Origin: Scylla paramamosain
Taxonomy: Eukaryota; Arthropoda; Malacostraca; Decapoda; Portunidae
NCBI RefSeq assembly: GCF_035594125.1
Contig: NC_087168.1
Span: 15,135,650-15,199,649 of the forward strand
Direction: 5' to 3'
DNA: 64,000 nt
Shown here: one piece after another, positions 8,665 through 17,082 of the stretch
How the letters are laid out: each line of letters begins with the position of its first letter
How positions within the stretch are numbered: the first letter of the stretch is position 1
Program-made: the position numbers and the translations under genes
Notes under the pieces: generated by a model
Told to the model about the DNA's origin: nothing
Databases searched by the model: none
The model's input: the letters and a program-made list of their open reading frames with translations, nothing else

Positions 8665-9440
8665 AGCATGTTAGTTAATCCTATCCTGCGCTGGTTCGTG
8701 AGTTTACTGCGGTGACGGGGTGCAGCAGTGAGTGAAATTTCGAATCATAATCACGTAGGGAGTGTTCACTGGGGAAACGTCAGTGACGGTATTTATATTA
8801 TTTGAATTATTACTTGATAACGTGTCAACTTTTGCGTGTGTGTGTGTGTGTGTGTGTGTTGGTGGAGGAGCAGAGTCAGGTGGCGCTTGGCAGGGCGAGC
8901 GGCTGGCTGCAGTGTTTTGGCCGGCGCTGGTCAGTCTTGCCCCACACACTCTGGTAATAAGTGTTTCCGTATTCCCGGCTTCTTCTCCCTGTACCAAGCA
9001 CCGCCACGCATCCCCAGAGAGCCACAAGTATGTAAGGTGAGCCCAGCGGTTCCAGCCTACCCTCAGTCAGCCTTACTGCCTTCCCAGCACCACCTTCCTC
9101 CTCCCTGTAGTGTCTAGTAGCGGTTTATTAAAGTTTTTGTTCGGTATTTAGGTATTTTATGGGGTTATTTATTTATTTTTAGGTTTTGTTTACGTCTGAG
9201 TCTGGAAACAGCTGGAAAATTATGCGAATATTGAAGAATCGTCAATATGTAAACAAGCCGTTAGCGGAGGTACAGGCAGGTCGTCAGTGTATTCAGTCAT
9301 TATTTGCTTCGTCTCTCGCTTATTGTAAGGCTAACATGTCACAAGATAGAGTCACTTGTCTAGCGTTCATATCCGCTGGTGAGATATATCCACCATTGCC
9401 TAGTTTTGGTGTCATGAAGCAATAAATAAGGCAATATGGC
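8661..9440 (+). promoter_or_regulatory. GC-richer core with exon-like 3' end, candidate transcription start region (U1 copy)
   Basis: The core runs from TAGAAGCATGTTAG through a (TG)n at 8836-8859 and a GC-rich stretch (GGCGAGCGGCTGGCTGCAG) to a strong donor-like site, GTAAG|GTGAGC, at 9036/9037. The same donor-like site is intact in every unit (GT at 17457, 23890, 31939, 40146 and 48210). Downstream, TTATTTATTTTTAG at about 9168-9181 resembles an acceptor. The core is the least degenerate part of the unit and is not simple sequence. A promoter with a short first exon is one reading; a chance GC-rich segment is the other. No family match is recognised. Confidence 0.35.
9186..9425 (+). other. 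79-codon open frame kept in all six units, function unknown
   Basis: The frame reads ...MRILKNRQYVNKP, AEVQAGRQCIQSLFASSL, CKANMSQDRVTCLAF and ISAGEIYPPLPSFGV, ending KQ-stop. It has no ATG at its start; the first internal ATG is at codon 13, so the 5' part would have to come from splicing (an AG lies just upstream) or the protein would be about 67 residues. Copies are at 17606-17845, 24039-24278, 32088-32327, 40295-40534 and 48359-48598, all open and all ending at the same stop. Differences include I/F at 12, L/P-to-S near 26, A/G in SSLAYC/SSLGYC (U5 and U6) and M/T near the end. No domain, signal peptide or membrane segment is recognised. An AATAAA lies just after the stop. Confidence 0.3.
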
Positions 9441-9582
9441 CGCCGGCTCCTCCACTGAGGTCCGGGCCGAGGACCTGTTCCGGCCTGTGGGTTCCAATAT
9501 TTTTTTTATATTTTCCTTAATTACTTTATTTGGCTTTTATAGTAAGTTTTTATGGTTTGTAAAAATATTTCGTTGCTGTTGA
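9436..9582 (+). other. 48-codon open frame starting at an ATG in good initiation context
   Basis: The frame starts AATATGGCC in U1 and AACATGGCC in U2-U6. It encodes MAAGSSTEV, AEDLFRPVGSN, then a hydrophobic, F-rich end (LFGFYSKFLWFVKIFRCC) before TGA. The first 60 bases are GC-rich and the rest is AT-rich, so only the start may be coding, perhaps followed by a donor. Corresponding ATGs are near 17856, 24289, 32338, 40545 and 48609. U3 has lost one base (CCTGTGGTTCC), which shifts its frame. The start also resembles a YY1-type site (AACATGGCCGCC). Confidence 0.25.
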
Positions 9583-10140
9583 AGTGTTTTTCTTGCTTCA
9601 GTGAAGTAAATGGGCTGAATTTTCTGCAGTTTTTTTAACGTAAATATAGGGCCGTTTTCACGGTTATTTTTACCCACCTCGGTCCTTGGCTTTTTTATTT
9701 GAGGCTGTAGTAAAGCTTTTGTTACTTTAAAAAATCGTTTATGATTTTTAAAATGTTTTGCGTTCCTGCTGAGTTGAGTATGTGCATTTTGCAATGGTTT
9801 TTAATCCCGTTAAAAGTGGTGATTTGGCCATTTTTTACATTCTTCATTTCTCTATTTCATCTTGTAACTAACTTTGCATTGTTTGAAAAAATAGTTCAGA
9901 TTTTTTAAAATGTTTTTTTAATGGTGCAAAGTGAAATGGGCGGATTTTTGAATGGTTTTAATGGTGTCAAACGTTGCAACACTTTTTCCATATTTCTGTT
10001 CATATTTCTTTACAACTACTTAGGCTGGAGATGTTTTGATATTGTGAATATTAATTAAAGTAATTGTCAATTCAGAAAATATAATGCATTCCAGCCTAGC
10101 TTCATTTTTTCTAGGGGTCAATTTTAAAATAAAATACGTT
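9583..10140. other. AT-rich segment of the unit, no gene seen (U1 copy)
   Basis: T-rich and A-rich runs with TTTTAAAATGTTTT-like blocks. It is well conserved between units (for example 18000-18560 and 32480-33040) but shows no open frame of interest. Confidence 0.6.
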
Positions 10141-10167
10141 ACGTACGTAGGCCAGTGGCTGGGCCTG

Positions 10168-10175
10168 TGACGTCA
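10168..10175. promoter_or_regulatory. Perfect palindromic CRE/ATF site TGACGTCA, present in every unit
   Basis: Found at 10168-10175, 18588-18595, 25021-25028, 33070-33077, 41277-41284 and 49341-49348, always in GGGCCTGTGACGTCATCAAC. TGACGTCA is the consensus for CREB/ATF bZIP factors. It sits in a short GC-richer island that also contains ACGTTACGTACGTA just upstream. Six of six copies are intact, but the copies are young, so retention alone is weak evidence of function. Confidence 0.45.
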
Positions 10176-10299
10176 TCAACGGTTGGGGAGTTGCCCGGCA
10201 CCAGTGTCTCTTGGTCAATATTTACAGTAATATCCAGTGTTTTCCAGGTATTTCCAGCTGTTTATAAACTCAGGTACGTAGATATTAGTAGTAGAAGGA

Positions 10300-10380
10300 G
10301 GAAAATAAGATAAATGGAGGAGGAGGAGGAAGAAATAAGGAAAAACGGAGTAAAAGTAGGAGGAAGCAAAACATATAAAT
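10300..10380 (+). other. Purine-rich GGA/GAA segment of the unit
   Basis: AGTAGTAGAAGGAGGAAAAT followed by GGAGGAGGAGGAGGAAG and AAATAAGGAAAAACGGAG. A 72-codon open frame runs from the CRE region through it in U2-U5 without an ATG start. It ends before minisatellite B. Confidence 0.4.
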
Positions 10381-10437
10381 GTTAAGAAGACAATCTTTAG
10401 CTTAGTTTCCCTTCCTGTGCTGCCGTTCTTTGTAATA

Positions 10438-11170
10438 TTTGGTGTGTTTTGGGTGATTTAAGTATATGTTGGGTGTATTTAAGAGTGTTGTGGGTGTTTT
10501 GAGTGTGTCTTAGGTGTGTTTTGGGTGTATATTAGCTGTTATCAGTGTATTTTGGGGTGAATTTAGGATGTTTAAGTGTAGTTAGGTTGGTTTTAAGTGT
10601 ATTTTACGTGTTTTGAGTGTTGTGGAATGTTTTGAGTGTATAGTGGAGTGCTTTGGTGTGTTTGGGTGTATATATAGGTGGTGCAATTGTGTCTTGGGTA
10701 TATTTTGGGTGTTTTAAGTATTTTGGCTGAGTTTGGGTGTGTGCCGGGTCTTTTGGGTGTATTTGAGTGTGTGTGGGGATGTTCTGGGTGCGTTTGGGTG
10801 TGTGCAGGCCGTATTCTGTGGTGATGTGGGTGTTATGGATGATTTAAGCGTCTTTTGCGTGTGTTTGGATGAGTTTTGTGGGTATTTTGGGGTGTTTTGG
10901 ATGTGTTTTGGGTGTTTTGAGTGTGTTTGAGTGATTTTTGTGGGTATTTTGGTGTATTGAGAGTGTTTTGAGTGTGTTTTGGATGTTTTGAGTGTGTTTG
11001 TTTGAGTTTTGCGGGTATTTTGGTGCATTTTAGGTGTGTTTTGGAGTGTTGATGAGTGAGTTTTGTGGGTATTTTGGGGTGTTGATTGTGTTTTGAGTGT
11101 GTTTTGGATGTTTTGAGTGTGTTTTGGATGTTTTGAGTGTGTTTTGGGTGTGTTTGGGTGAGTTTTGCGC
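10438..11170 (+). repeat. Minisatellite B, C-poor G/T-rich repeat with about 10-nt periodicity
   Basis: The plus strand is built from blocks such as GTGTTTTGGG, TGTGTTTTGG, ATGTTTTGAG and TGAGTTTTGTGGGTATTTTGG. Other copies: 18857-19590, 25291-26025, 33340-34070, 41559-42290 and 49610-50342. G-runs of 3-4 recur every 6-9 nt on one strand. The reverse strand is open for more than 150 codons as Thr/Asn/His/Lys/Pro-rich sequence (TQNTPK and similar), which reflects the absence of stops in this composition and not a recognised protein. Confidence 0.9.
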
Positions 11171-11242
11171 TCTCTCCTTCCTAGGGACTTAGAAAGTGCA
11201 GGACATTTTTTTTGTTTATAAAGTGTTTTATAAAGTGCAATT

Positions 11243-11245
<3 letters not shown>

Positions 11246-11315
<70 letters not shown>
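11246..11315. repeat. (GA)n microsatellite before cassette 1, U1 copy
   Basis: Follows a conserved GTTTTATAAAGTGCAA. Copies in other units are at 19664-19760, 26097-26187, 34147-34234, 42370-42456 and 50415-50465, with different lengths and interruptions. Confidence 0.95.
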
Positions 11316-11317
<2 letters not shown>

Positions 11318-11328
11318 ACTAGGAATAA

Positions 11329-11331
<3 letters not shown>

Positions 11332-11360
<29 letters not shown>
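11332..11360. repeat. (CA)n microsatellite before module t1, U1 copy
   Basis: Lies between (GA)nGATCACTAGGAATAAG and CAGTGCACTCATAAACATTC. The longest version is in U4 (36201-36243). Confidence 0.93.
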
Positions 11361-11362
<2 letters not shown>

Positions 11363-11471
11363 AGTGCACTCATAAACATTCAAATTTCACGGACTTTTTC
11401 AATAACTAGGAAGGAGAGAGGGCGAGAGAAGACTTGCTATACTAAGACTAACATTTCTCCTAATATTACAG

Positions 11472-11653
11472 TGTGCAGAGCTTGGAATACCACACGGAGG
11501 GGGGTGAAGGAGCCTTGGGAATCCCTGAAGGAGGGAGAGCGAAGGAGGGAGGCTTGGAGGTGAAGGAAATGCAGAAAATTCTTCTAATATTGAACGCTTC
11601 TCTGCTCAGACCATCCTTCATTGAATATTTGAGCTGAGGCTTCGAGATACGAG
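11472..11653 (+). other. Exon-like module t1 (182 nt) with intact splice-like borders
   Basis: The module is preceded by TTTCTCCTAATATTACAG and followed by GATACGAG|GTGAGAAT, both good splice-site matches. It recurs at 19919-20100, 26347-26528, 27941-28122, 34388-34568, 36355-36536, 42601-42782 and 44609-44790; a decayed copy is at 13935-14123 and a fragment at about 50467-50511. Seven copies keep 182 nt or lose one base. One frame is open for about 54 codons (VQSLEYHTEGGEGALGIPEG ... KEMQKIPLILNASLLRP) but stops before the donor, so it would be non-coding or terminal. No protein family is recognised. Confidence 0.4.
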
Positions 11654-11960
11654 GTGAGAATCCATTTTTTAGTGTTTCAAGGCAGTTTTAAGTGTTTGTA
11701 GGTGGTTTTAGGCTGTTTTAATTTTGTCTTGAGTATTGTTGGTTTGTGGAAGGAAGGAGAAAGCTTAAATACAGTAATAAGGCCCGGAAAAAAGCTTAAA
11801 TTATTTTAAAATTATCCTAGCATTTATTAAGGTATTTTAAGTATTTTAGGTCACCAGAAGAAAGGAAGCTTAAATTTCATACTAGGATAAGGAAAAAGCT
11901 TATTTATTGCATTAGGAAGAGAGAAAAGCTTGATATTACCTCCTCAACGCCTCCCCCCTC
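11654..11960 (+). other. Spacer with spaced AAGCTTAAAT motifs
   Basis: The segment after each t1 carries GAAAGCTTAAATAC, AAAAGCTTAAATTA, GAAGCTTAAATTT, AAAAAGCTTATT and AAAAGCTTGATATT, spaced about 25-70 nt apart. The same series occurs after t1 in every unit and, in part, after t3. Confidence 0.6.
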
Positions 11961-12009
11961 TCAGTGAGCCAGGTGACCCCCAGAACAGCGCCAGCCTGCC
12001 TACTGTGGT

Positions 12010-12054
12010 GTGGCAGGCTTGAACGTCCCCCTCCCTCCCTCTTCCTCCTCTTCC

Positions 12055-12086
<32 letters not shown>

Positions 12087-12128
12087 TTCCAGCAAAGAGG
12101 AGACGTTTGATGAGCGGGTGGACAGGTT
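12010..12128 (+). other. Module K: pyrimidine tract followed by a 33-nt mini-exon-like segment
   Basis: A (TCC/TTCCTCC)n tract ends in CTTCCAG, followed by CAAAGAGGAGACGTTTG to GTGGACAG|GTTAAT. The segment encodes SKEETFDERVDR in the frame that reads the tract as poly-Ser. It recurs, nearly unchanged, near 14600, 20550, 26990, 28585, 35030, 37000, 43245 and 45250. Directly downstream lie (GTT)n and (GGT)n runs of varying length. A micro-exon with a strong pyrimidine tract is possible. A recoded simple repeat is the alternative. Confidence 0.35.
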
Positions 12129-12185
12129 AATGGTGTTGTTGTTGTTGTTGTTGTTGTTGTCGTGGTGGTGGTGGTGGTGGTGGTT
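12129..12185. repeat. (GTT)n(GGT)n microsatellite of module K, U1 copy
   Basis: TTG repeats pass into TGG repeats, then TTGTTCGTCTGTCTGTCTCTC. Repeat counts differ between units (for example longer (GTT)n at 27030-27067 and 43282-43321). Confidence 0.9.
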
Positions 12186-12323
12186 GTTCGTCTGTCTGTC
12201 TCTCTGTTATGGGTGTTTCAAGTATGTTTTGGGTGTATTTAGGAGTGTTTTCAATAACTAGGAAGGAGAGAGGGCGAGAGAAGACTTGACATACTAAGAC
12301 TAACATTTCTCCTAATATTACAG

Positions 12324-12491
12324 TGTGCAGAGCTTGGGATACCACACGGAGGGGGGTGAAGGAGCCTTGGGGATGCCTGAAGGAGGGAGGCTTGGAGGTG
12401 AAGAAAATGCAGAAAATTCCTCTAATACTGAATGCTTCTCTGCTCAGACCTTCCTTCATTGAATATTTGAGCTGAGGCTTCGAGATACGAG
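12324..12491 (+). other. Exon-like module t2 (168 nt), paralogue of t1
   Basis: It shares the TTACAG acceptor-like border and GATACGAG|GTGACAAT donor-like border with t1, but is 14 nt shorter because the block around GGGAGAGCGAAGG is missing. Copies: 20785-20952, 27231-27398, 28818-28985, 35263-35430, 37238-37406, 43476-43642 and 45485-45653. The upstream 60 bp (CAATAACTAGGAAGGAGAGA...) is also shared with t1, so whole segments were duplicated. Confidence 0.4.
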
Positions 12492-13162
12492 GTGACAATC
12501 CGTTTTTTTAGTGTTTCAAGGCAGTTTTAAGTATTTGTAGGTGTTTTAAGGCTGTTTTAATGTTGTCTTGAGTATTGTAGGTTTGTGGAAGGAAGGAGAA
12601 AGCTGAAATACAGTAATAAGGCCTGTCTGTCTCTCTGTTATGGGTGTTTCAAGTGTGTTTTGGGTGTATTTAGGAGTGTTGCGGGTGTTTTGAGTGTGTC
12701 TTTGGTGTGTTTAGGAGTAGTATGGGTGTATATTAGCTCTTATCAGTGTTTTGGGTGAATTTTGGGTGTTTAAGTGTAGTTTACGATGTTTTGAGTGTTG
12801 TGGGGAGTTTTGATGCGTTTGGGAATATACTGAGGTGTTGTGAGTGTGTTTTCATTTTTTTTGGTGTATTTTGGGTGAGTTTTGGTGTGTTGGATGAGTT
12901 TTGTGAATATTTTGTGGTGTTCTGGGTGTGTTTTGTGTGTTTTGAGTGTGTTTGGGTGAGTTTTGTGGGTATTTTGGTGTGTTGAGTGTGTTTTGGGTGT
13001 GTTTTGGATGTGTTGAGTGGTGTTTTGGATGTTTTGAGTGTGTTTTGGATGTGTTGAGTGTGTTTTGGATGTGTTTGGGTGAGTTTTGCGCTCTCTCTTT
13101 CCTAGGGACTCAGAAAGTGCAGGACATTTCAATGTTTATGAAGTGTTTTATAAAGTGCAACT

Positions 13163-13283
<121 letters not shown>

Positions 13284-13422
13284 ACTAGACACAATAACAC
13301 AGACACACACACCAATGCACTCATAAATATTCAAATTTCCCGCTCTTTTTTAATCCCTAGGAAGGAGAGAGGGCGAGAGAAGACTTGACATCCTAAGACT
13401 AACATTTCTTCTAATATTACAG

Positions 13423-13600
13423 GGTGCAGAGCTTGGGATACCACACGGAGGGGGGTGAAGGAGCCTTGGGGATGCCTGAAGTAGGGGCAGTGAAGGAGGG
13501 AGGCCTGGAGGTGAAGGAAATGCAGAAAATTCCTTCAATACTGAGCGCTTCTCTGGTCAGACCTTCACTGAATATTTCGACTGAGGCTTCGAGATACGAG
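13423..13600 (+). other. Exon-like module t3 with the donor-like site changed to ATGAGA
   Basis: It is a paralogue of t1 and t2 with acceptor-like TATTACAG and GATACGAG|ATGAGAAT at the right border, so the GT of the donor is AT. Copies: 15465-15640, 21852-22028, 29901-30076, 38144-38320 and 46564-46739, all with the same change. In this U1 copy one frame is open through the whole module (VQSLGYHTEGGEGALGMPEV ... SLVRPSLNISTEASRYE), unlike t1. Confidence 0.4.
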
Positions 13601-13685
13601 ATGAGAATGAGTTTTTTAGTGTTTGAAGGCAGTTTTACGTGGTTATAGGTGTTTTTAGGCTGCTTTAATGTTGTTTTGAGTATTG

Positions 13686-13694
13686 TTGAGAGAG

Positions 13695-13764
<70 letters not shown>

Positions 13765-13770
13765 ACTAGC

Positions 13771-13820
<50 letters not shown>
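13686..13820. repeat. (GA)n then (CA)n microsatellites inside U1
   Basis: A (GA)n at about 13686-13762 and a (CA)n at about 13777-13820 flank GATCACTAGCAATAAC. They mark the start of the decayed second cassette of U1. Confidence 0.93.
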
Positions 13821-13821
<1 letters not shown>

Positions 13822-15208
13822 AGTGCACTCATAAACATTCAAATTTCACGCACTTTTTCAATAACTAGGAAGGAGAGAGGGGCGAGAGAAGACTTGACAT
13901 ACTAAGACTAACATTTCTCCCCCTGATATTACAGTGTGCAGAGCTTGGGATACCACACGGAGGGGGGGTGAAGGAGGCCTTGGAAATCCTACTGAAAGAG
14001 GGAGAGTGAAGGAGGGAGGCTTGGAGGTGAAGGAAATGCAGAAAAATTCCTCTAATATTGAACGCTCCTCACTGCTCAGACTATCCTTTATTGAATATTT
14101 GAGCTGAGGCTTCGAGATACGAGGTGAGAATCCGTTTTTTAGTGTTTCAAGGCAGTTTTAAGTGTTTGTAGGTGGTTTTAGGCTGTTTTAAATTTTGTCT
14201 TGAGTATTGTTGGTTTGTGGAAGGAAGGAGAAAGCTTAAGTACAGTAATAAGGCCTGGAAAAAAGCTTAAAATTATGGGTTTTAAAATAATCCTAGCGTT
14301 TATTAAGGTGTTTTAAGTATTTTAGGTCACCAGAAAAAAGGAAGCTTAAATTTAATACTAGGATAAGGAAAAAGCTTATTTCTTCTCATTAGGAAGAGAG
14401 AAAAACTTGATATTACCTCCTCAACGTCCATCCCCCCTCTCAGTGAGCTAGGTGACCCCCAAAACAGCGCCAGCCTGCCTACTGTGCTGTGGCAGGCCTG
14501 AACGTCCCCCTCCTTCCCTCTTCCTCCTGTTTCTCCTCCTCTTCCTCCTGTTTCTCCTCCTCTTCCTCCTCCTTTTCCTCCTCTTCCTATTCCTCCTCCT
14601 CCAGCAAAGAAGAGACGTTTGATGAGCGGGTGGACAAGTTGATGCTGTTGTTGTTGTTGTCGTGGTGGTGGTGGTGGTGGTTGTTCGTCTGTCTGTCTCT
14701 CTGTTATGGGTGTTTCAAGTATGTTTTGGGTGTATTTAGGAGTGTTGCGGGTGTTTTGAGTGTGTCTTAGGTGTGTTTAGGAGTGGTTTGGGTATATATT
14801 AGCTGTTATCAGTGTTTTGAGTGAATTTTGGGTGTTTAAGTGTAGTTTACGATGTTTTGAGTGTTGTGGAGAGTTTTGGTGCATTTGGGAATATACTGAG
14901 GTGTTGTGAGTGTGTTTTGATTTTTTTTGTGTGTATTTTAGGTGTGTTTGGCTGTGTTTGGATGATTTTTGTGGGTATTTTGTGGTGTTTTGGGTGTGTT
15001 TTGGGTGAGTTTTGTGGGTATTTTGGTGTGTTGAGTGTGTTTTGGGTGTGTTTTGGATGTGTTGAGTGTATTTTGGATTTTTTGAGTGTGTTTTGGATGT
15101 GTTGAGTGTCTTTTGGATGTTTTTGGGCGAGTTTTGCGCTCTCTCTTTCCTAGGGACTCAAAGTGCAGGACATTTCAATGTTTATGAAGTGTTTTATAAA
15201 GTGCAACT

Positions 15209-15301
<93 letters not shown>

Positions 15302-15640
15302 TTAGAGAGAGTTAGAGATCACTAGCAATAACACACACACACAGACACACACACGAATGCACTCATAAATATTCAAATTTCCTGCTCTTTTTCAATCCCT
15401 AGGAAGGAGAGAGGGCGAGAGAAGACTTGACATCCTAAGACTAACATTTCTTCTAATATTACAGGGTGCAGAGCTTGGGATACCACACGGAGGGGGTGAA
15501 GGAGCCTTGGGGATGCCTGAAGTAGGGGCAGTGAAGGAGGGAGGCCTGGAGGTGAAGGAAATGCAGAAAATTCCTTCAATACTGAGCGCTTCTCTGGTTA
15601 GACTTCACTGAATATTTCGACTGAGGCTTCGAGATACGAG

Positions 15641-16290
15641 ATGAGAATTATTTTTTTAGTGTTTGAAGGCAGTTTTACGTGGTTATAGGTGTTTTTAGGC
15701 TGCTTTAATGTTGTTATGAGTATTTTAGGTTTGTTGAAGGAAGGAGAAAGCTTAAATACAGTTATAACGCCGAAAAAAAGGCTTAAATTGAGAGTTTTTA
15801 AGTCAGCCTAGCGTTTATTAAAGTGTTTTAAGTATTTTAAGTTACCAGAAGAGAGGAAGCTTAAATTTAATATTACGATTAGGAAAAAGCTTATTTCATG
15901 CGTTAGGAAGAAAGAAAAGGTTAACATTATTGACACTTTATCAATTTCTTTCGATTTTATATTCAGTTTATTTATTGATCGTTATCTTTTAATTTCATTT
16001 CTTTATTTTCTTTATTTTTCGCTCGTTTTCATAATAGGAGTGTTTAATTTTATATATATTTTTCATTTTCTTTTCACTTCTTGGACTTAATATCCAGTTT
16101 ATTTATTTATTATTACTTGTAAGTGTGTCTAAACACTTGCAAAGATAATTTATTTATTTATTTATTGATTTTTATTTTCAGTCAGTTTGTTTTTTTGTAA
16201 TGAAAACTTGTTATTTGATCTATATTCCCTTTTTCTGTTACTTGTTCGTGCCAGAGGTGACAATAAACATTAAAATTATTACTGCTTTTA
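15641..16290 (+). other. AT-rich unit tail, no gene seen (U1 copy)
   Basis: It begins with AAGCTTAAAT-type motifs and then becomes very AT-rich, with TTTATTTATTGATCG and repeated TTTATTTATTTATT. Equivalent segments end U2-U5. A short (GA)n and ACGCAGACACTCAAATG precede the next minisatellite A. Confidence 0.6.
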
Positions 16291-16380
16291 ATCCCACCAA
16301 GAGAGAGAGAGAGAGAGAGAGACGCAGACACTCAAATGCACATCAATGATTTCAACACTTTCCATTATGAAACGAAAAGA

Positions 16381-16783
16381 TTTTGAGTGCATTTGAGTGT
16401 GTGGGGTGTTTTGGGTGTGTATGAAATCTTTTGAGTGTGTGTGGAGGTGTTTTGGGTGTGTATGGAGTCTTTTGAGTGTATTTGAGTGTGTGCTGTGTGT
16501 TTCGGGTGTGTATTGAGTCTCTTGAGTGTATTTGAGTATGTGGGAGGTGTTTTGGGTGTGTATGGGGTCTTTAGAGAGTGTGGGGGGTGTTCTGGGTGTT
16601 TGCGGGGTGTTTTGAGTGTATTTGAGTGTGGGGGATGTTTTGGGTGTGTATGGTTTTTTTTTTAGTGTATTTGAGAGTGTGTTTTGGGTGTGTGCAGGGT
16701 CTTTTTAGTGTATTTAAGTGTGTTGGGGTGTTTTGGGTGTATTTTGGTGTGTGCGGGGTGTACTCTGTGTTAATGGTTGTTTT

Positions 16784-16839
<56 letters not shown>

Positions 16840-17050
16840 AGTTACATGGATTTTCAAGTATGTTTTTACGGTTCCACTGACAGATTAACATTTCTACAAT
16901 ACTAACACGAGAAATATGCTTTTAAAACGCTCTAGTCGATCTGACACAGGTTTTTAATGGTATTTTTACGGTTCTAGTTAAGTCTAGTTAATAAGATAAA
17001 CGCTTTTGAAAACCCTGCTAATTATCTTTCTGACATTAGGAAACAGTCGT

Positions 17051-17082
<32 letters not shown>

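Noticed and set aside
10438..11170. Telomeric or subtelomeric repeat
   Set aside because: The G/T-rich blocks are not TTAGG or another known telomere repeat and sit inside a complex unit repeated internally.
10714..11379. A 221-codon minus-strand frame rich in Thr, Asn, His, Lys and Pro, with relatives in every unit
   Set aside because: It is minisatellite B and the (GA)n/(CA)n tracts read in reverse. The lack of T-rich stop codons on that strand explains the open frame, and it runs through microsatellites as poly(Ser-Leu) and poly(Val-Cys).
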